Positions 1 through 6,138 of a stretch of 9,080 nucleotides of DNA are shown piece after piece. How positions within the stretch are numbered: position 1 is the first letter of the stretch; each line of letters begins with the position of its first letter. The DNA comes from Loki-b32 sp048941605 (lineage in GTDB: Archaea; Asgardarchaeota; Lokiarchaeia; Sigyniarchaeales; SOKP01). The notes below the pieces were generated by a model. It worked only from the letters and a program-made list of their open reading frames with translations, searched no databases and had not been told where the DNA came from. The stretch lies in NCBI GenBank assembly GCA_048941605.1, contig JBHLNL010000148.1, positions 1 to 9,080 on the forward strand, given 5' to 3'. A program made the translations under genes and the position numbers.

Positions 1-156
1 TGCTTCAAATTCTCGCATGGTTCGCCTTATGAGGTGTACTTCCACGAGGCGTTGCCAATTAAAGGTGTATATCATCCGTGTAGGATGAGATATTTTCTCA
101 CCGATAATTATCAATGGTATAACTACCATCGACGAAATATTAGAGTAAATCCTTGA
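1..156 (+). CDS. 3' end of an unidentified ORF, possibly an integrase/transposase remnant (partial)
   Basis: Frame 1 is open from the first base to TGA at 154-156 and gives 51 residues; the 5' end lies outside the window. An open run of this length is unlikely by chance in DNA this A+T-rich, and its first 60 bases are 29/60 G+C, well above the flanking DNA. The peptide has HGSPYEVYF, then IKGVYHP, then WYNYHRR near the end. These loosely recall the end of IS481/rve-type DDE integrases, which show a Y/F-rich segment, an 'IKH...HPQTNGKIE' stretch and a 'YYN..RPH' tail. The block around the expected catalytic Glu is not recognisable and seems to be missing between HP and the WYN motif, so a decayed copy is possible. 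No terminal inverted repeat is seen downstream. The identity is a weak inference; it could equally be an unrelated protein end. Confidence 0.4.
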   Translation, partial: CFKFSHGSPYEVYFHEALPIKGVYHPCRMRYFLTDNYQWYNYHRRNIRVNP

Positions 157-399
157 TTAAAAATTTTATGGTCTAGTTTCATAATCTATCATAAACTTTA
201 AAAGGTAGATAAAAGGGCTTGAGCATGGTTGAATAAGTGGTTAATAAATGGTGTTATTAAAAAAAAAGTTGATTAGATTGAGAGGACAAATTAGAAAATA
301 TAGTAAGTTTTAAAGTTTAATTATGAATACCATAAATTATTGATAATAGACCAGTAAGATTTCGAAGGGATAGGAGAAATTGGAATAGAGTACAAGAGA
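157..399. other. Non-coding A+T-rich spacer before the DUF72 gene
   Basis: No credible gene is found on either strand. The only short + strand frame (from the ATG at 248) ends after nine codons. There are A+T-rich stretches that could act as a TATA box, for example CTTTAAAAGG at 196-205 and TTTTAAAG near 308-315, but none stands out, and the first lies far from the start at 400. An AGGAGA sequence at 372-377 is about 22 bases upstream of the ATG, too far for an ordinary Shine-Dalgarno site. The promoter of the downstream gene presumably lies here. Confidence 0.5.
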
Positions 400-1272
400 A
401 TGACTGAAGACAAAGTGTTAATAGGTACATCTGGATGGGGGTATGATGAGTGGGTTGGCCCTTTTTATCCGAGAGGATTAAAGAAGGAAGATTATTTATT
501 GTATTATTCTGAGATTTTTTACACGAATGAGATAAATACAACGTTTTATAATATTCCCCCAAGAAATATCGTGGAGAATTGGGTTCATAAAACACCGAAC
601 AATTTCCTATTTTCAGCTAAAGTTCCTCAGTCAATAACTCATGAGCATAAATTGGATGTAGAAGCATGTTTAGATGATTTAGATTACTTTTTAAGAGTAA
701 TGGAACCTTTGATAGAGTCTAAGAAGTTATTATCGTTTTTGATTCAGTTACCACCGTATTTTAAAAAAGATGAGCATTTTGGTAATTTAAAACAGTTTAT
801 TAACAATTGGCCTGGGAGTCCCAGAATGAACAATTATTACTTGGTAGTTGAGTTTAGAGATAAATCATGGATGGATAAGGAGGTATTTAATTATTTAGAA
901 GATAATTCTTTGACATATTGTGCCGTGATTGAACCATTATTGCCGCCAAGAATGGATATTACAAATTCAGCATTTGCTTATATTAGGTTTCATGGGTTTG
1001 GAAAGAAGATTTGGTTTGATTATTGTTTTACAGAGGAAGAAATAAAGAAATGGGTACAACCCATTCGAGAAGTAATTCAAAAGTCAGATAAAGTTGGTAT
1101 TTATTTTAATAATCATTTTTCGGGTTATGCTGCGAAGAATTCATTGATGTTAATGAAAGAATTAGATGTAAAACCAAGGAATTCACCAGAGGAAGTAAAT
1201 ATTTTAGAGTTAAAGAAAAAATCGGGAGTATTATCAAAAGGCCAATTAGGATTAGATAAATTCTTGAAATAA
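400..1272 (+). CDS. DUF72 / YecE-family TIM-barrel protein
   Basis: A 290-residue protein of the DUF72 family, whose members fold as TIM barrels and have no firmly assigned reaction. Family hallmarks are all present: the N-terminal IGTSGW (8-13) followed by FYP (22-24), NTTFYNIP (46-53), the FSAKVPQSITH strand (71-81), EFRDKSW (around 151-157), the AYIRFHG strand, and the near-C-terminal GIYFNNHFSGYAAKNS. Length is in the usual range of roughly 240-300 residues, so the gene looks complete. ATG 400 is the first usable start after the in-frame TAA at 355-357; no Shine-Dalgarno site is well placed. It lies 22 bp upstream of panE in the same direction, so the two are probably co-transcribed, but no functional link to CoA synthesis is established. 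A soluble cytoplasmic location is expected, since there is no signal peptide or membrane segment. Confidence 0.95.
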   Translation: MTEDKVLIGTSGWGYDEWVGPFYPRGLKKEDYLLYYSEIFYTNEINTTFYNIPPRNIVENWVHKTPNNFLFSAKVPQSITHEHKLDVEACLDDLDYFLRVMEPLIESKKLLSFLIQLPPYFKKDEHFGNLKQFINNWPGSPRMNNYYLVVEFRDKSWMDKEVFNYLEDNSLTYCAVIEPLLPPRMDITNSAFAYIRFHGFGKKIWFDYCFTEEEIKKWVQPIREVIQKSDKVGIYFNNHFSGYAAKNSLMLMKELDVKPRNSPEEVNILELKKKSGVLSKGQLGLDKFLK

Positions 1273-1294
1273 AGTAAATAGGCTGCAATAAGTT

Positions 1295-2302
1295 TTGAAT
1301 AAAAAAGAATTAAGAATTGGATTTATTGGAGCGGGTTCTATAGGAAGTTTATTTGGGTGGTATTTAGCAGAGATCAAATCTGATATCTATTCAATGAATA
1401 TAATTTTTTTTTGCAATAAAGCCCATGCTGATCAGATAAACAAGAAAGGGCTAAAAATGTATAGAAATCAACAGATTAAAGTAAATAAAAATATTGAAGC
1501 CTATGAAAATGAACAAGTTATTGAAAATAAGATCGTAAAAGAACCTTCATTTGAGTTTGATTTTATATTTCTTACAACAAAGGCATATGATAGCAAATCA
1601 GCTATAATTCAGTATAAAAATTTAGTTGAAAAAAGTAAATGGTTAGTGATCTTACAGAATGGAATCGGTAATGAGGAAATTGTTATTCCATATTGTCAAA
1701 AGTCAAAGATTATAAGAGTTGTGACCACAGATGGAGCATTATTAGAAAAACCAGGTCAAATAATTCATACGGGTTATGGGACAACAAAGATTGGTTTTCC
1801 TTACCTGAAAGAGCTGAATTTAGAACCGGGATTAGTAAGGCAAGGAGCGGAAGACTTGACTTTATTAAACAAACTTATGAATTTAGCAGGATTTAAGACT
1901 ATAATCGTTGAAGACATAATTAAGGAGAGCTGGGAGAAGGTTTTGGTTAATATTGGTATCAATGCTTTAGGTGCTTTAACTCGTTTAACTAATGGGGAGT
2001 TATTAAAAAATGAGGGATTGAAGGATATTATGAGAGAAGTGATTCAAGAAGCAATTCAAGTTGCTGAGATGAAAAATCTCAATCTATCGAAAAAGGATTA
2101 TATAGCAATAACTCATGAAGTTGCTCAAAAAACTGCAGAAAATAAGAATTCTATGCTTCAAGATATTTTAAATGGACAGTCGACCGAAATTGAATTTATG
2201 AACGGAAGAATTTTAAAATACGCCGAAGAGTTAGGATTAAAGGTCCCATACAATAATATTTTAACGCATTTAATAAGAGGGCTAGAGCATTCAAAAATTT
2301 AG
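1295..2302 (+). CDS. panE: 2-dehydropantoate 2-reductase (ketopantoate reductase)
   Basis: A 335-residue member of the ApbA/PanE family, which reduces ketopantoate to pantoate with a nicotinamide cofactor early in CoA synthesis. The N-terminal Rossmann motif GAGSIG is at 12-17. K96 in TTKAYD and N122 in LQNGIGN match the substrate/cofactor-contact residues of E. coli PanE. In the helical C-terminal domain, K215 (WEKVLVNIGIN) is the expected catalytic Lys, with N219 and N223 following at the usual spacing. S286 and E298 in the SMLQDI...TEIEFMNG block keep the same 12-residue spacing as the E. coli Ser/Glu pair. The start must be TTG 1295: TAA at 1289-1291 closes the frame upstream, and the first internal ATG (M34) would delete the cofactor motif. 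It ends in TAG, 2 bp from the stop of the opposing acetyltransferase gene. The archaeal pathway partner, the phosphopantoate ligase, lies about 0.6 kb away on the other strand. Confidence 0.94.
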   Translation: MNKKELRIGFIGAGSIGSLFGWYLAEIKSDIYSMNIIFFCNKAHADQINKKGLKMYRNQQIKVNKNIEAYENEQVIENKIVKEPSFEFDFIFLTTKAYDSKSAIIQYKNLVEKSKWLVILQNGIGNEEIVIPYCQKSKIIRVVTTDGALLEKPGQIIHTGYGTTKIGFPYLKELNLEPGLVRQGAEDLTLLNKLMNLAGFKTIIVEDIIKESWEKVLVNIGINALGALTRLTNGELLKNEGLKDIMREVIQEAIQVAEMKNLNLSKKDYIAITHEVAQKTAENKNSMLQDILNGQSTEIEFMNGRILKYAEELGLKVPYNNILTHLIRGLEHSKI

Positions 2303-2304
2303 TT

Positions 2305-2832
2305 TTATTTAACACTTAAAGTCATATAATAAGCATTTTCGCCGTCTCGATAATAGTTCTTTTTAATTCCTTCAATTTTATAATTGAATTTTTCATACAA
2401 TCTGATTGCTGTGTAATTTGAGACTCTGACTTCGAGTACATATTCTTTAATTTTATACTTCCTAATAGCAGTCATACTATTTGCTAGTAAGACGCGTGCA
2501 ATTCCTCTTCTTCTATAACCTTCCGAAACGGCAATTGAAACCAGATGTCCTTTATTGATATATTTTAGACTATGAGGTGAGGGCGCTTTTTCAACTCTCC
2601 ACATTATATAACCGATTATTTTACCATTTTTGTTTTGAGCTACTAAAAAACTTTCTGGAAATTCATCTAGTATACTTTTATAAAAAAAATAGGGGTAATC
2701 TTCTGGTAATTCTCTTTCATTTATTTCAATTACATTATCTAAATCTTCTAATTTACATCCTCTTACATAGATCTGTGGATCGTCTATCGTATGATTAAAG
2801 ATATTAGGCTCTGTTTCTTTATTTGTAGTCAT
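2305..2832 (-). CDS. rimI: Archaeal N-alpha-acetyltransferase (Ard1/RimI-type GNAT)
   Basis: A 175-residue GNAT enzyme that transfers acetyl from acetyl-CoA to protein N-termini. The acetyl-CoA pyrophosphate loop RRRGIA is at 107-112, preceded by the GHLVSIAV strand (95-102). LPEDYPYFFY (42-51) and LEVRVSNYTAIRLYEKFNY (133-151) closely match the Sulfolobus Ard1/NatA enzyme as I remember it, including the counterparts of its catalytic His and Glu (H96 and E134 here). The C-terminal NYYRDGENAYYM segment is also family-typical. Residues 1-20 are polar and probably a disordered tail. The start is the ATG whose complement is at 2830-2832. Upstream on the same strand, after a 105-bp gap, lies the phosphopantoate ligase; the gap contains a possible promoter, so the gene need not depend on read-through. 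Acetylation of non-ribosomal proteins is more likely than a strict RimI role on ribosomal protein S18. Confidence 0.92.
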   Translation of the reverse strand: MTTNKETEPNIFNHTIDDPQIYVRGCKLEDLDNVIEINERELPEDYPYFFYKSILDEFPESFLVAQNKNGKIIGYIMWRVEKAPSPHSLKYINKGHLVSIAVSEGYRRRGIARVLLANSMTAIRKYKIKEYVLEVRVSNYTAIRLYEKFNYKIEGIKKNYYRDGENAYYMTLSVK

Positions 2833-2874
2833 CGTATTTAATGGTTAAGAATTTGTAAATAAAAATAGCCTTAA

Positions 2875-2900
2875 TAATATATGGAATATAAAATTAAAAA
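2875..2900 (-). promoter_or_regulatory. Candidate TATA-type promoter for the N-acetyltransferase
   Basis: On the minus strand the spacer between the ligase stop and the acetyltransferase start contains TTTTATATT (complement of about 2885-2893) in a T-rich context. It is roughly 55 bases upstream of the ATG, which would give a leader of about 30 bases. The same T-rich stretch could serve as a terminator for the ligase transcript. This is a pattern match in A+T-rich DNA and is weak on its own. Confidence 0.3.
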
Positions 2901-2937
2901 CTTTTAAGCTTTTATGAATCAAAAGAATCAAGGAAGA

Positions 2938-3735
2938 TCAAAAGTTTACAATTTCAAATGCTTTTTCTTTCTGTTTATTAATATAATCAATTATCAAATC
3001 GAGGCTATTTTGAATATTCCGTTTATTATTGTAGTTCTTTACAATCTTTTCTAGCTGAGTTTTATCCAGTTTTTTTAATTCTTTAGCTCTTTTTATCATT
3101 TCGGGTATAACTCTTACTATATTATCAACTATTGTAATATCAGCCCATAAAGATGTTCTACTTAATGGATTTAAATCAACAGCGATAATTTTTTTATTTA
3201 ATTTTTTTAATGCTTCTGTTCTATCTCCATCTTCTAGGGGGACCATAACTAAATCCGCATTTGCAATCAGTTCTACTTTTCTTCTATTACTTTCAAGACC
3301 TTCAAGTTCGATCATTTTTTCTGGGTTTATTCCATAGATTTTAACTGCGCCTGCTTTTTGTAGAACATTTTTTATTGCATTAACTCTTCCCTCTTTTTGA
3401 TAAAATAAATTGATTTCAAGTGGTGTTTGTAGAATTTTTGATAAGGACACAAGTTCCTTGGGAATTAAAGCTGCAACATTTCCATTTACACTGATAACAG
3501 GGTTTTTAGCAAGTAATATTGCAGCTATTGCAGCTTCAATCGCTTTTTTAGCGGCAAAAGAAGTTTTTTCTCCTAAAATATAATCAAAGCATTCCCCTCT
3601 CCCATGTGCGATCAAACCGGCTTCAGCAACTATTAAATTTTTCATACCTTCGATAATTTTATGACGATATTTTAAGCTTTTATAGCGGGGATGAGATTTT
3701 GGGACAGTATGATTTTGTTTTTCTTCCGAAGTCAT
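2938..3735 (-). CDS. 4-phosphopantoate-beta-alanine ligase (archaeal phosphopantothenate synthetase, DUF137)
   Basis: A 265-residue protein of the archaeal family that joins 4-phosphopantoate to beta-alanine using ATP, giving 4'-phosphopantothenate for CoA. This replaces the bacterial PanC/CoaA order of reactions. Family landmarks are present along the chain: SHPRYKSLKYRH (14-25), the GRGECFDYILGE loop (45-56), SVNGNVAAL (82-90), EINLFY (107-112) with the R117-containing stretch after it, LEDGDRTEAL (167-176) and VDLNPLSRTS (186-195). Length matches characterised members of about 260 residues. The start is the ATG at the complement of 3733-3735; the next Met (M31) would remove the conserved HPRY segment. 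It is transcribed away from prf1 from a shared 88-bp spacer. The nearby panE supplies pantoate; pantoate kinase, needed between the two, is not in this window. The C-terminal 45 residues are Lys-rich and poorly conserved-looking. The stop is TGA. Confidence 0.93.
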   Translation of the reverse strand: MTSEEKQNHTVPKSHPRYKSLKYRHKIIEGMKNLIVAEAGLIAHGRGECFDYILGEKTSFAAKKAIEAAIAAILLAKNPVISVNGNVAALIPKELVSLSKILQTPLEINLFYQKEGRVNAIKNVLQKAGAVKIYGINPEKMIELEGLESNRRKVELIANADLVMVPLEDGDRTEALKKLNKKIIAVDLNPLSRTSLWADITIVDNIVRVIPEMIKRAKELKKLDKTQLEKIVKNYNNKRNIQNSLDLIIDYINKQKEKAFEIVNF

Positions 3736-3759
3736 AATAATTCAAATCAATTAATATTG

Positions 3760-3785
3760 TTCTTTATATAGATTGATATAAAGAA
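3760..3785. promoter_or_regulatory. Divergent promoter with perfect 10-bp inverted repeat
   Basis: TTCTTTATAT (3760-3769) and its exact reverse complement ATATAAAGAA (3776-3785) flank a 6-bp centre, AGATTG. The repeat sits in the 88-bp spacer between the ligase gene (minus) and prf1 (plus). Each arm carries a TATA-like core, so each strand sees TTTATAT and TATAAAG. On the + strand the boxes lie roughly 45-60 bases before ATG 3824; on the minus strand they lie roughly 30-45 bases before the ligase ATG. Both genes are probably transcribed from here. The symmetry could also be an operator for a dimeric regulator, but paired TATA boxes explain it more simply. Confidence 0.5.
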
Positions 3786-3823
3786 AAACTATTAATCTTT
3801 TGCATTATTTTTAAATTGTGTAG

Positions 3824-5104
3824 ATGCTTATGAGCTCAGTAGTGAAAAAGAAGCCTAAAGATTTGAAAATATATAAAACGAGACAAAAAATAGAGGAACT
3901 CAAGAGTAAAAAAGGCTTCCATACAGAATTAATTTCCTTATATATTCCTCATGATCGGAAGATATCCGATATAACTAATCACTTAAAGAATGAAATAAGT
4001 GAAAGTCAAAATATTAAATCAAAATTAACGAGAAAGAATGTTTTAGATAGTATTAATAGTCTCTTAGGACAGTTAAAAAATATCAAAGACGTTCCTGAAA
4101 ATGGGTTAGTAATGTTTTCAGGGGCTATACCACAAGGTAATACTCCAGGTACGGAAAAAAATGAATTAACAATTATTGAGCCACCTGATCGCGTACCAAC
4201 ATTTAGATATCATTGTGCTAGTGAATTTTTGCTATGGCCTTTAGAGGAAATGCTAACACCCAGAGAAACATATGGTTTATTAGTTATAGGGAGAGCAGAA
4301 TCAGCAGTAGGTTATATCAAAGGAAATAGGGTTGAAGTAATTAGAGAGTTCACATCTGGTATCCATGGAAAGTTCAGTGCTGGAGGTCAATCTCAGAGAA
4401 GATTTGAAAGGTTAATTGAAGAAGGAGAGAAGCAATTTTATCGCAGAATTTCAGAAACTGTTAATGAATTATTTTTGGAAATGGAGGATTTACGAGGTAT
4501 ATTTATTGGAGGGCCAGGACAATCAAAAGAAAAGTTTGTAAATGATGAAAGTTTAGATTATAGGCTGAGGGAAAAAATATTAGACGTTGTTAATCTTGGA
4601 TATGGTGGTGCTGAGGGAATACGAGCATTAATAGAAAAAGTGAAGGATAAAATAGAAGATGTAAAATATATCAGAGAAAAACAGGTTGTACAACAATTTA
4701 TGAAAGAAATATCAACGGATTCAGGTTTAGCATCCTATGGATTGGAAGAAATCCAAAAAGCATTAAACTATGGGGTTGTTGACACATTAATCCTTTCAGA
4801 AAAATTAGATTTATTTAAAGTTAAATTAGAATGCTCTAATTGCGATTATAATGAAATTAAGATCGTTAAAGAATTAGATTTAGACCAATTCAAGACAGAG
4901 ACTCAGGATGAAACCTGCCCTAATTGCAATTCAAATATTATTAATGTAGTAGAAATTAAATCAATTATAGAAGATCTGGGGGAAATAGCTGAATCAATTG
5001 GGGCTGAAGTTGATATAATATCTACAGAAACTGAAGAAGGAGAAATGCTATTTAGTACATTTGGGGGAATAGCTGCGATTCTTCGCTATAAAATTGATTA
5101 TTAA
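3824..5104 (+). CDS. prf1: Peptide chain release factor aRF1 (class I, eRF1-type)
   Basis: A 426-residue archaeal class I release factor that reads all three stop codons in the ribosomal A site and triggers peptide release. In the N domain, NIKS is at 63-66, the conserved Glu (E57) precedes it at the same six-residue spacing as in human eRF1, and the YxCxxxF motif is Y129, C131, F135. The M domain carries GGQ at 187-189 in HGKFSAGGQSQRRFERL. The C domain contains two Cys pairs (CSNC near 336-339 and CPNC near 365-368) that probably bind zinc, as in other archaeal homologues. The usual archaeal G-T-E of the loop before ISLYIP is H-T-E here (33-35). ATG 3824 is used; an in-frame ATG two codons later (3830) is an equally possible start. 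get3 follows 48 bp downstream on the same strand. TAA, TAG and TGA are all used as stops in this window, which fits an omnipotent factor. Confidence 0.97.
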   Translation: MLMSSVVKKKPKDLKIYKTRQKIEELKSKKGFHTELISLYIPHDRKISDITNHLKNEISESQNIKSKLTRKNVLDSINSLLGQLKNIKDVPENGLVMFSGAIPQGNTPGTEKNELTIIEPPDRVPTFRYHCASEFLLWPLEEMLTPRETYGLLVIGRAESAVGYIKGNRVEVIREFTSGIHGKFSAGGQSQRRFERLIEEGEKQFYRRISETVNELFLEMEDLRGIFIGGPGQSKEKFVNDESLDYRLREKILDVVNLGYGGAEGIRALIEKVKDKIEDVKYIREKQVVQQFMKEISTDSGLASYGLEEIQKALNYGVVDTLILSEKLDLFKVKLECSNCDYNEIKIVKELDLDQFKTETQDETCPNCNSNIINVVEIKSIIEDLGEIAESIGAEVDIISTETEEGEMLFSTFGGIAAILRYKIDY

Positions 5105-5107
5105 AAA

Positions 5108-5140
5108 AAAAAATAATTTAAATAATTTTTAAAAAAGGTT
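5108..5140 (+). promoter_or_regulatory. Possible TATA-type promoter in the prf1-get3 spacer
   Basis: The 48-bp spacer is almost entirely A and T. ATTTAAAT around 5115-5122 is centred about 34 bases before the get3 ATG and could place a start a few bases upstream of the codon, as in short-leader archaeal mRNAs. AGGTT at about 5136-5140 is a poor, distant Shine-Dalgarno candidate. Co-transcription with prf1 is equally possible. Confidence 0.25.
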
Positions 5141-5152
5141 CAAGAATTTAAA

Positions 5153-6136
5153 ATGGAATTAAGAGATTTGTTATTAAAATTAAAAATCTTAATGTTTGGT
5201 GGGAAAGGTGGTGTTGGAAAAACCAGTTGCGCAGCTAGTTCAGCAATATGGGCTGCGGAACATGGAAGAAATACTTTAATTATAAGTACTGACCCTGCTC
5301 ACTCTTTAGGTGATAGTTTAGGTATTGAATTAGCTCCTGGAATTCCGACCCCAATTGAACATATAGATAACTTAACTGCTTTAGAAATTAATCCTAAAGC
5401 TAATATAGCAGAATTTAAAGGCTTAACAGAAATAAATCCCATTGAAGAAATGGGAATGGGGGATATGATGGAGGGAATGCCGATGTTAGGTGATTTGGAA
5501 GAATTAACTTCTATGAACCCTCCAGGGATAGATGAAGCTATAGCTTTCGCTAAAATTTTAGAATTTATAGAGACTGAACATAATTATGATTTAATAATTT
5601 TTGATACTGCTCCTACAGGACATACTTTACGATTTTTAGGGTTACCAGAAACATTATCTGGATGGATAGGTAAGCTTATAAAAATGAGAATGAGGATTGG
5701 TAAGATGTTTGGAGCTTTAAAAAGAATGTTTACTCGTGAAGAAAAGAAACCAGACAATTCTTTAGAATTGTTAGAACGGCTGAACCAGTCGATAATAAAT
5801 GCGAGAGACGATCTTACAAATCCTATTAAGAATTCTTTTATAATTGTAATGATTCCAGAGGAAATGGCAATTTTTGAAACGGGGCGATTATTGAATGAAT
5901 TAATTAAGTTTGATATTCCTGTTTCGAACATCGTTGTGAATCAATTGTACCAAGATAATACCGAATTATGTGCTTTTTGTAAAAGCAGGCGGGAAATGCA
6001 GCAAAGGAATCTTAATAAAATAACAGAAATATTTGAAAAAAAATTGCATAAGATTTTGATTCAAGTTCCTTTATTTAAGGAAGAAGTGAGAGAATACGAT
6101 AAATTAAAGGAAATGGCTGAATATTTAATTAAATAG
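5153..6136 (+). CDS. get3: Get3/ArsA-family ATPase, probable tail-anchored protein targeting factor
   Basis: A 327-residue single-domain member of the ArsA/Get3 deviant-Walker ATPases, soluble and probably dimeric. The P-loop GGKGGVGKTS (16-25) has the signature Lys K18 and the Walker Lys K23. Switch I is STDPAHSLGDS (45-55), switch II is DTAPTGHTLRFL (151-162), and VVNQLY (261-266) and PEE (235-237) form the usual adenine-side loops. The C273-x-x-C276 motif is the zinc pair that bridges the dimer in Get3 proteins. The helical client-binding region is Met-rich (six Met between 100 and 111, more at 178-192), like targeting factors. Its half-size length, unlike tandem bacterial ArsA pumps, and the absence of an ars operon argue against an arsenite role, although automatic annotation may name it an arsenical pump ATPase. 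It lies 48 bp after prf1 and converges with ttuA, 2 bp from its stop. Confidence 0.94.
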   Translation: MELRDLLLKLKILMFGGKGGVGKTSCAASSAIWAAEHGRNTLIISTDPAHSLGDSLGIELAPGIPTPIEHIDNLTALEINPKANIAEFKGLTEINPIEEMGMGDMMEGMPMLGDLEELTSMNPPGIDEAIAFAKILEFIETEHNYDLIIFDTAPTGHTLRFLGLPETLSGWIGKLIKMRMRIGKMFGALKRMFTREEKKPDNSLELLERLNQSIINARDDLTNPIKNSFIIVMIPEEMAIFETGRLLNELIKFDIPVSNIVVNQLYQDNTELCAFCKSRREMQQRNLNKITEIFEKKLHKILIQVPLFKEEVREYDKLKEMAEYLIK

Positions 6137-6138
6137 AA

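Noticed and set aside
184..210. Weak hairpin ATCTATC ... GGTAGAT in the spacer before the DUF72 gene
   Set aside because: Seven pairs including a G-T pair and a 13-base loop is within what A+T-rich DNA gives by chance; there is no T-run or riboswitch-like structure around it.
317..595. 92-codon minus-strand ORF
   Set aside because: It overlaps the start of the DUF72 gene on the opposite strand, has no recognisable motif and a low-complexity composition; it is a shadow frame.
1106..1288. 60-codon minus-strand ORF
   Set aside because: It lies antisense to the end of the DUF72 gene. Its hydrophobic look comes from reading A+T-rich codons backwards.
1693..1896. 67-codon + strand ORF within panE
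   Set aside because: It is in another frame inside panE, whose conserved catalytic residues show which frame is used.
2577..2798. 73-codon + strand ORF antisense to the acetyltransferase
   Set aside because: It is a Leu/Phe-rich shadow of the conserved GNAT gene on the other strand.
5584..5931. 115-codon minus-strand ORF antisense to get3
   Set aside because: It is wholly within get3, which has all its nucleotide-binding motifs; there is no start context or motif in the antisense frame.
5153..6136. Arsenite efflux ATPase role for the ArsA-family gene
   Set aside because: It is a single-domain protein with the Get3 CxxC and a Met-rich client region, and no arsenic genes are nearby. Targeting is the better call, though arsenite binding is not excluded.
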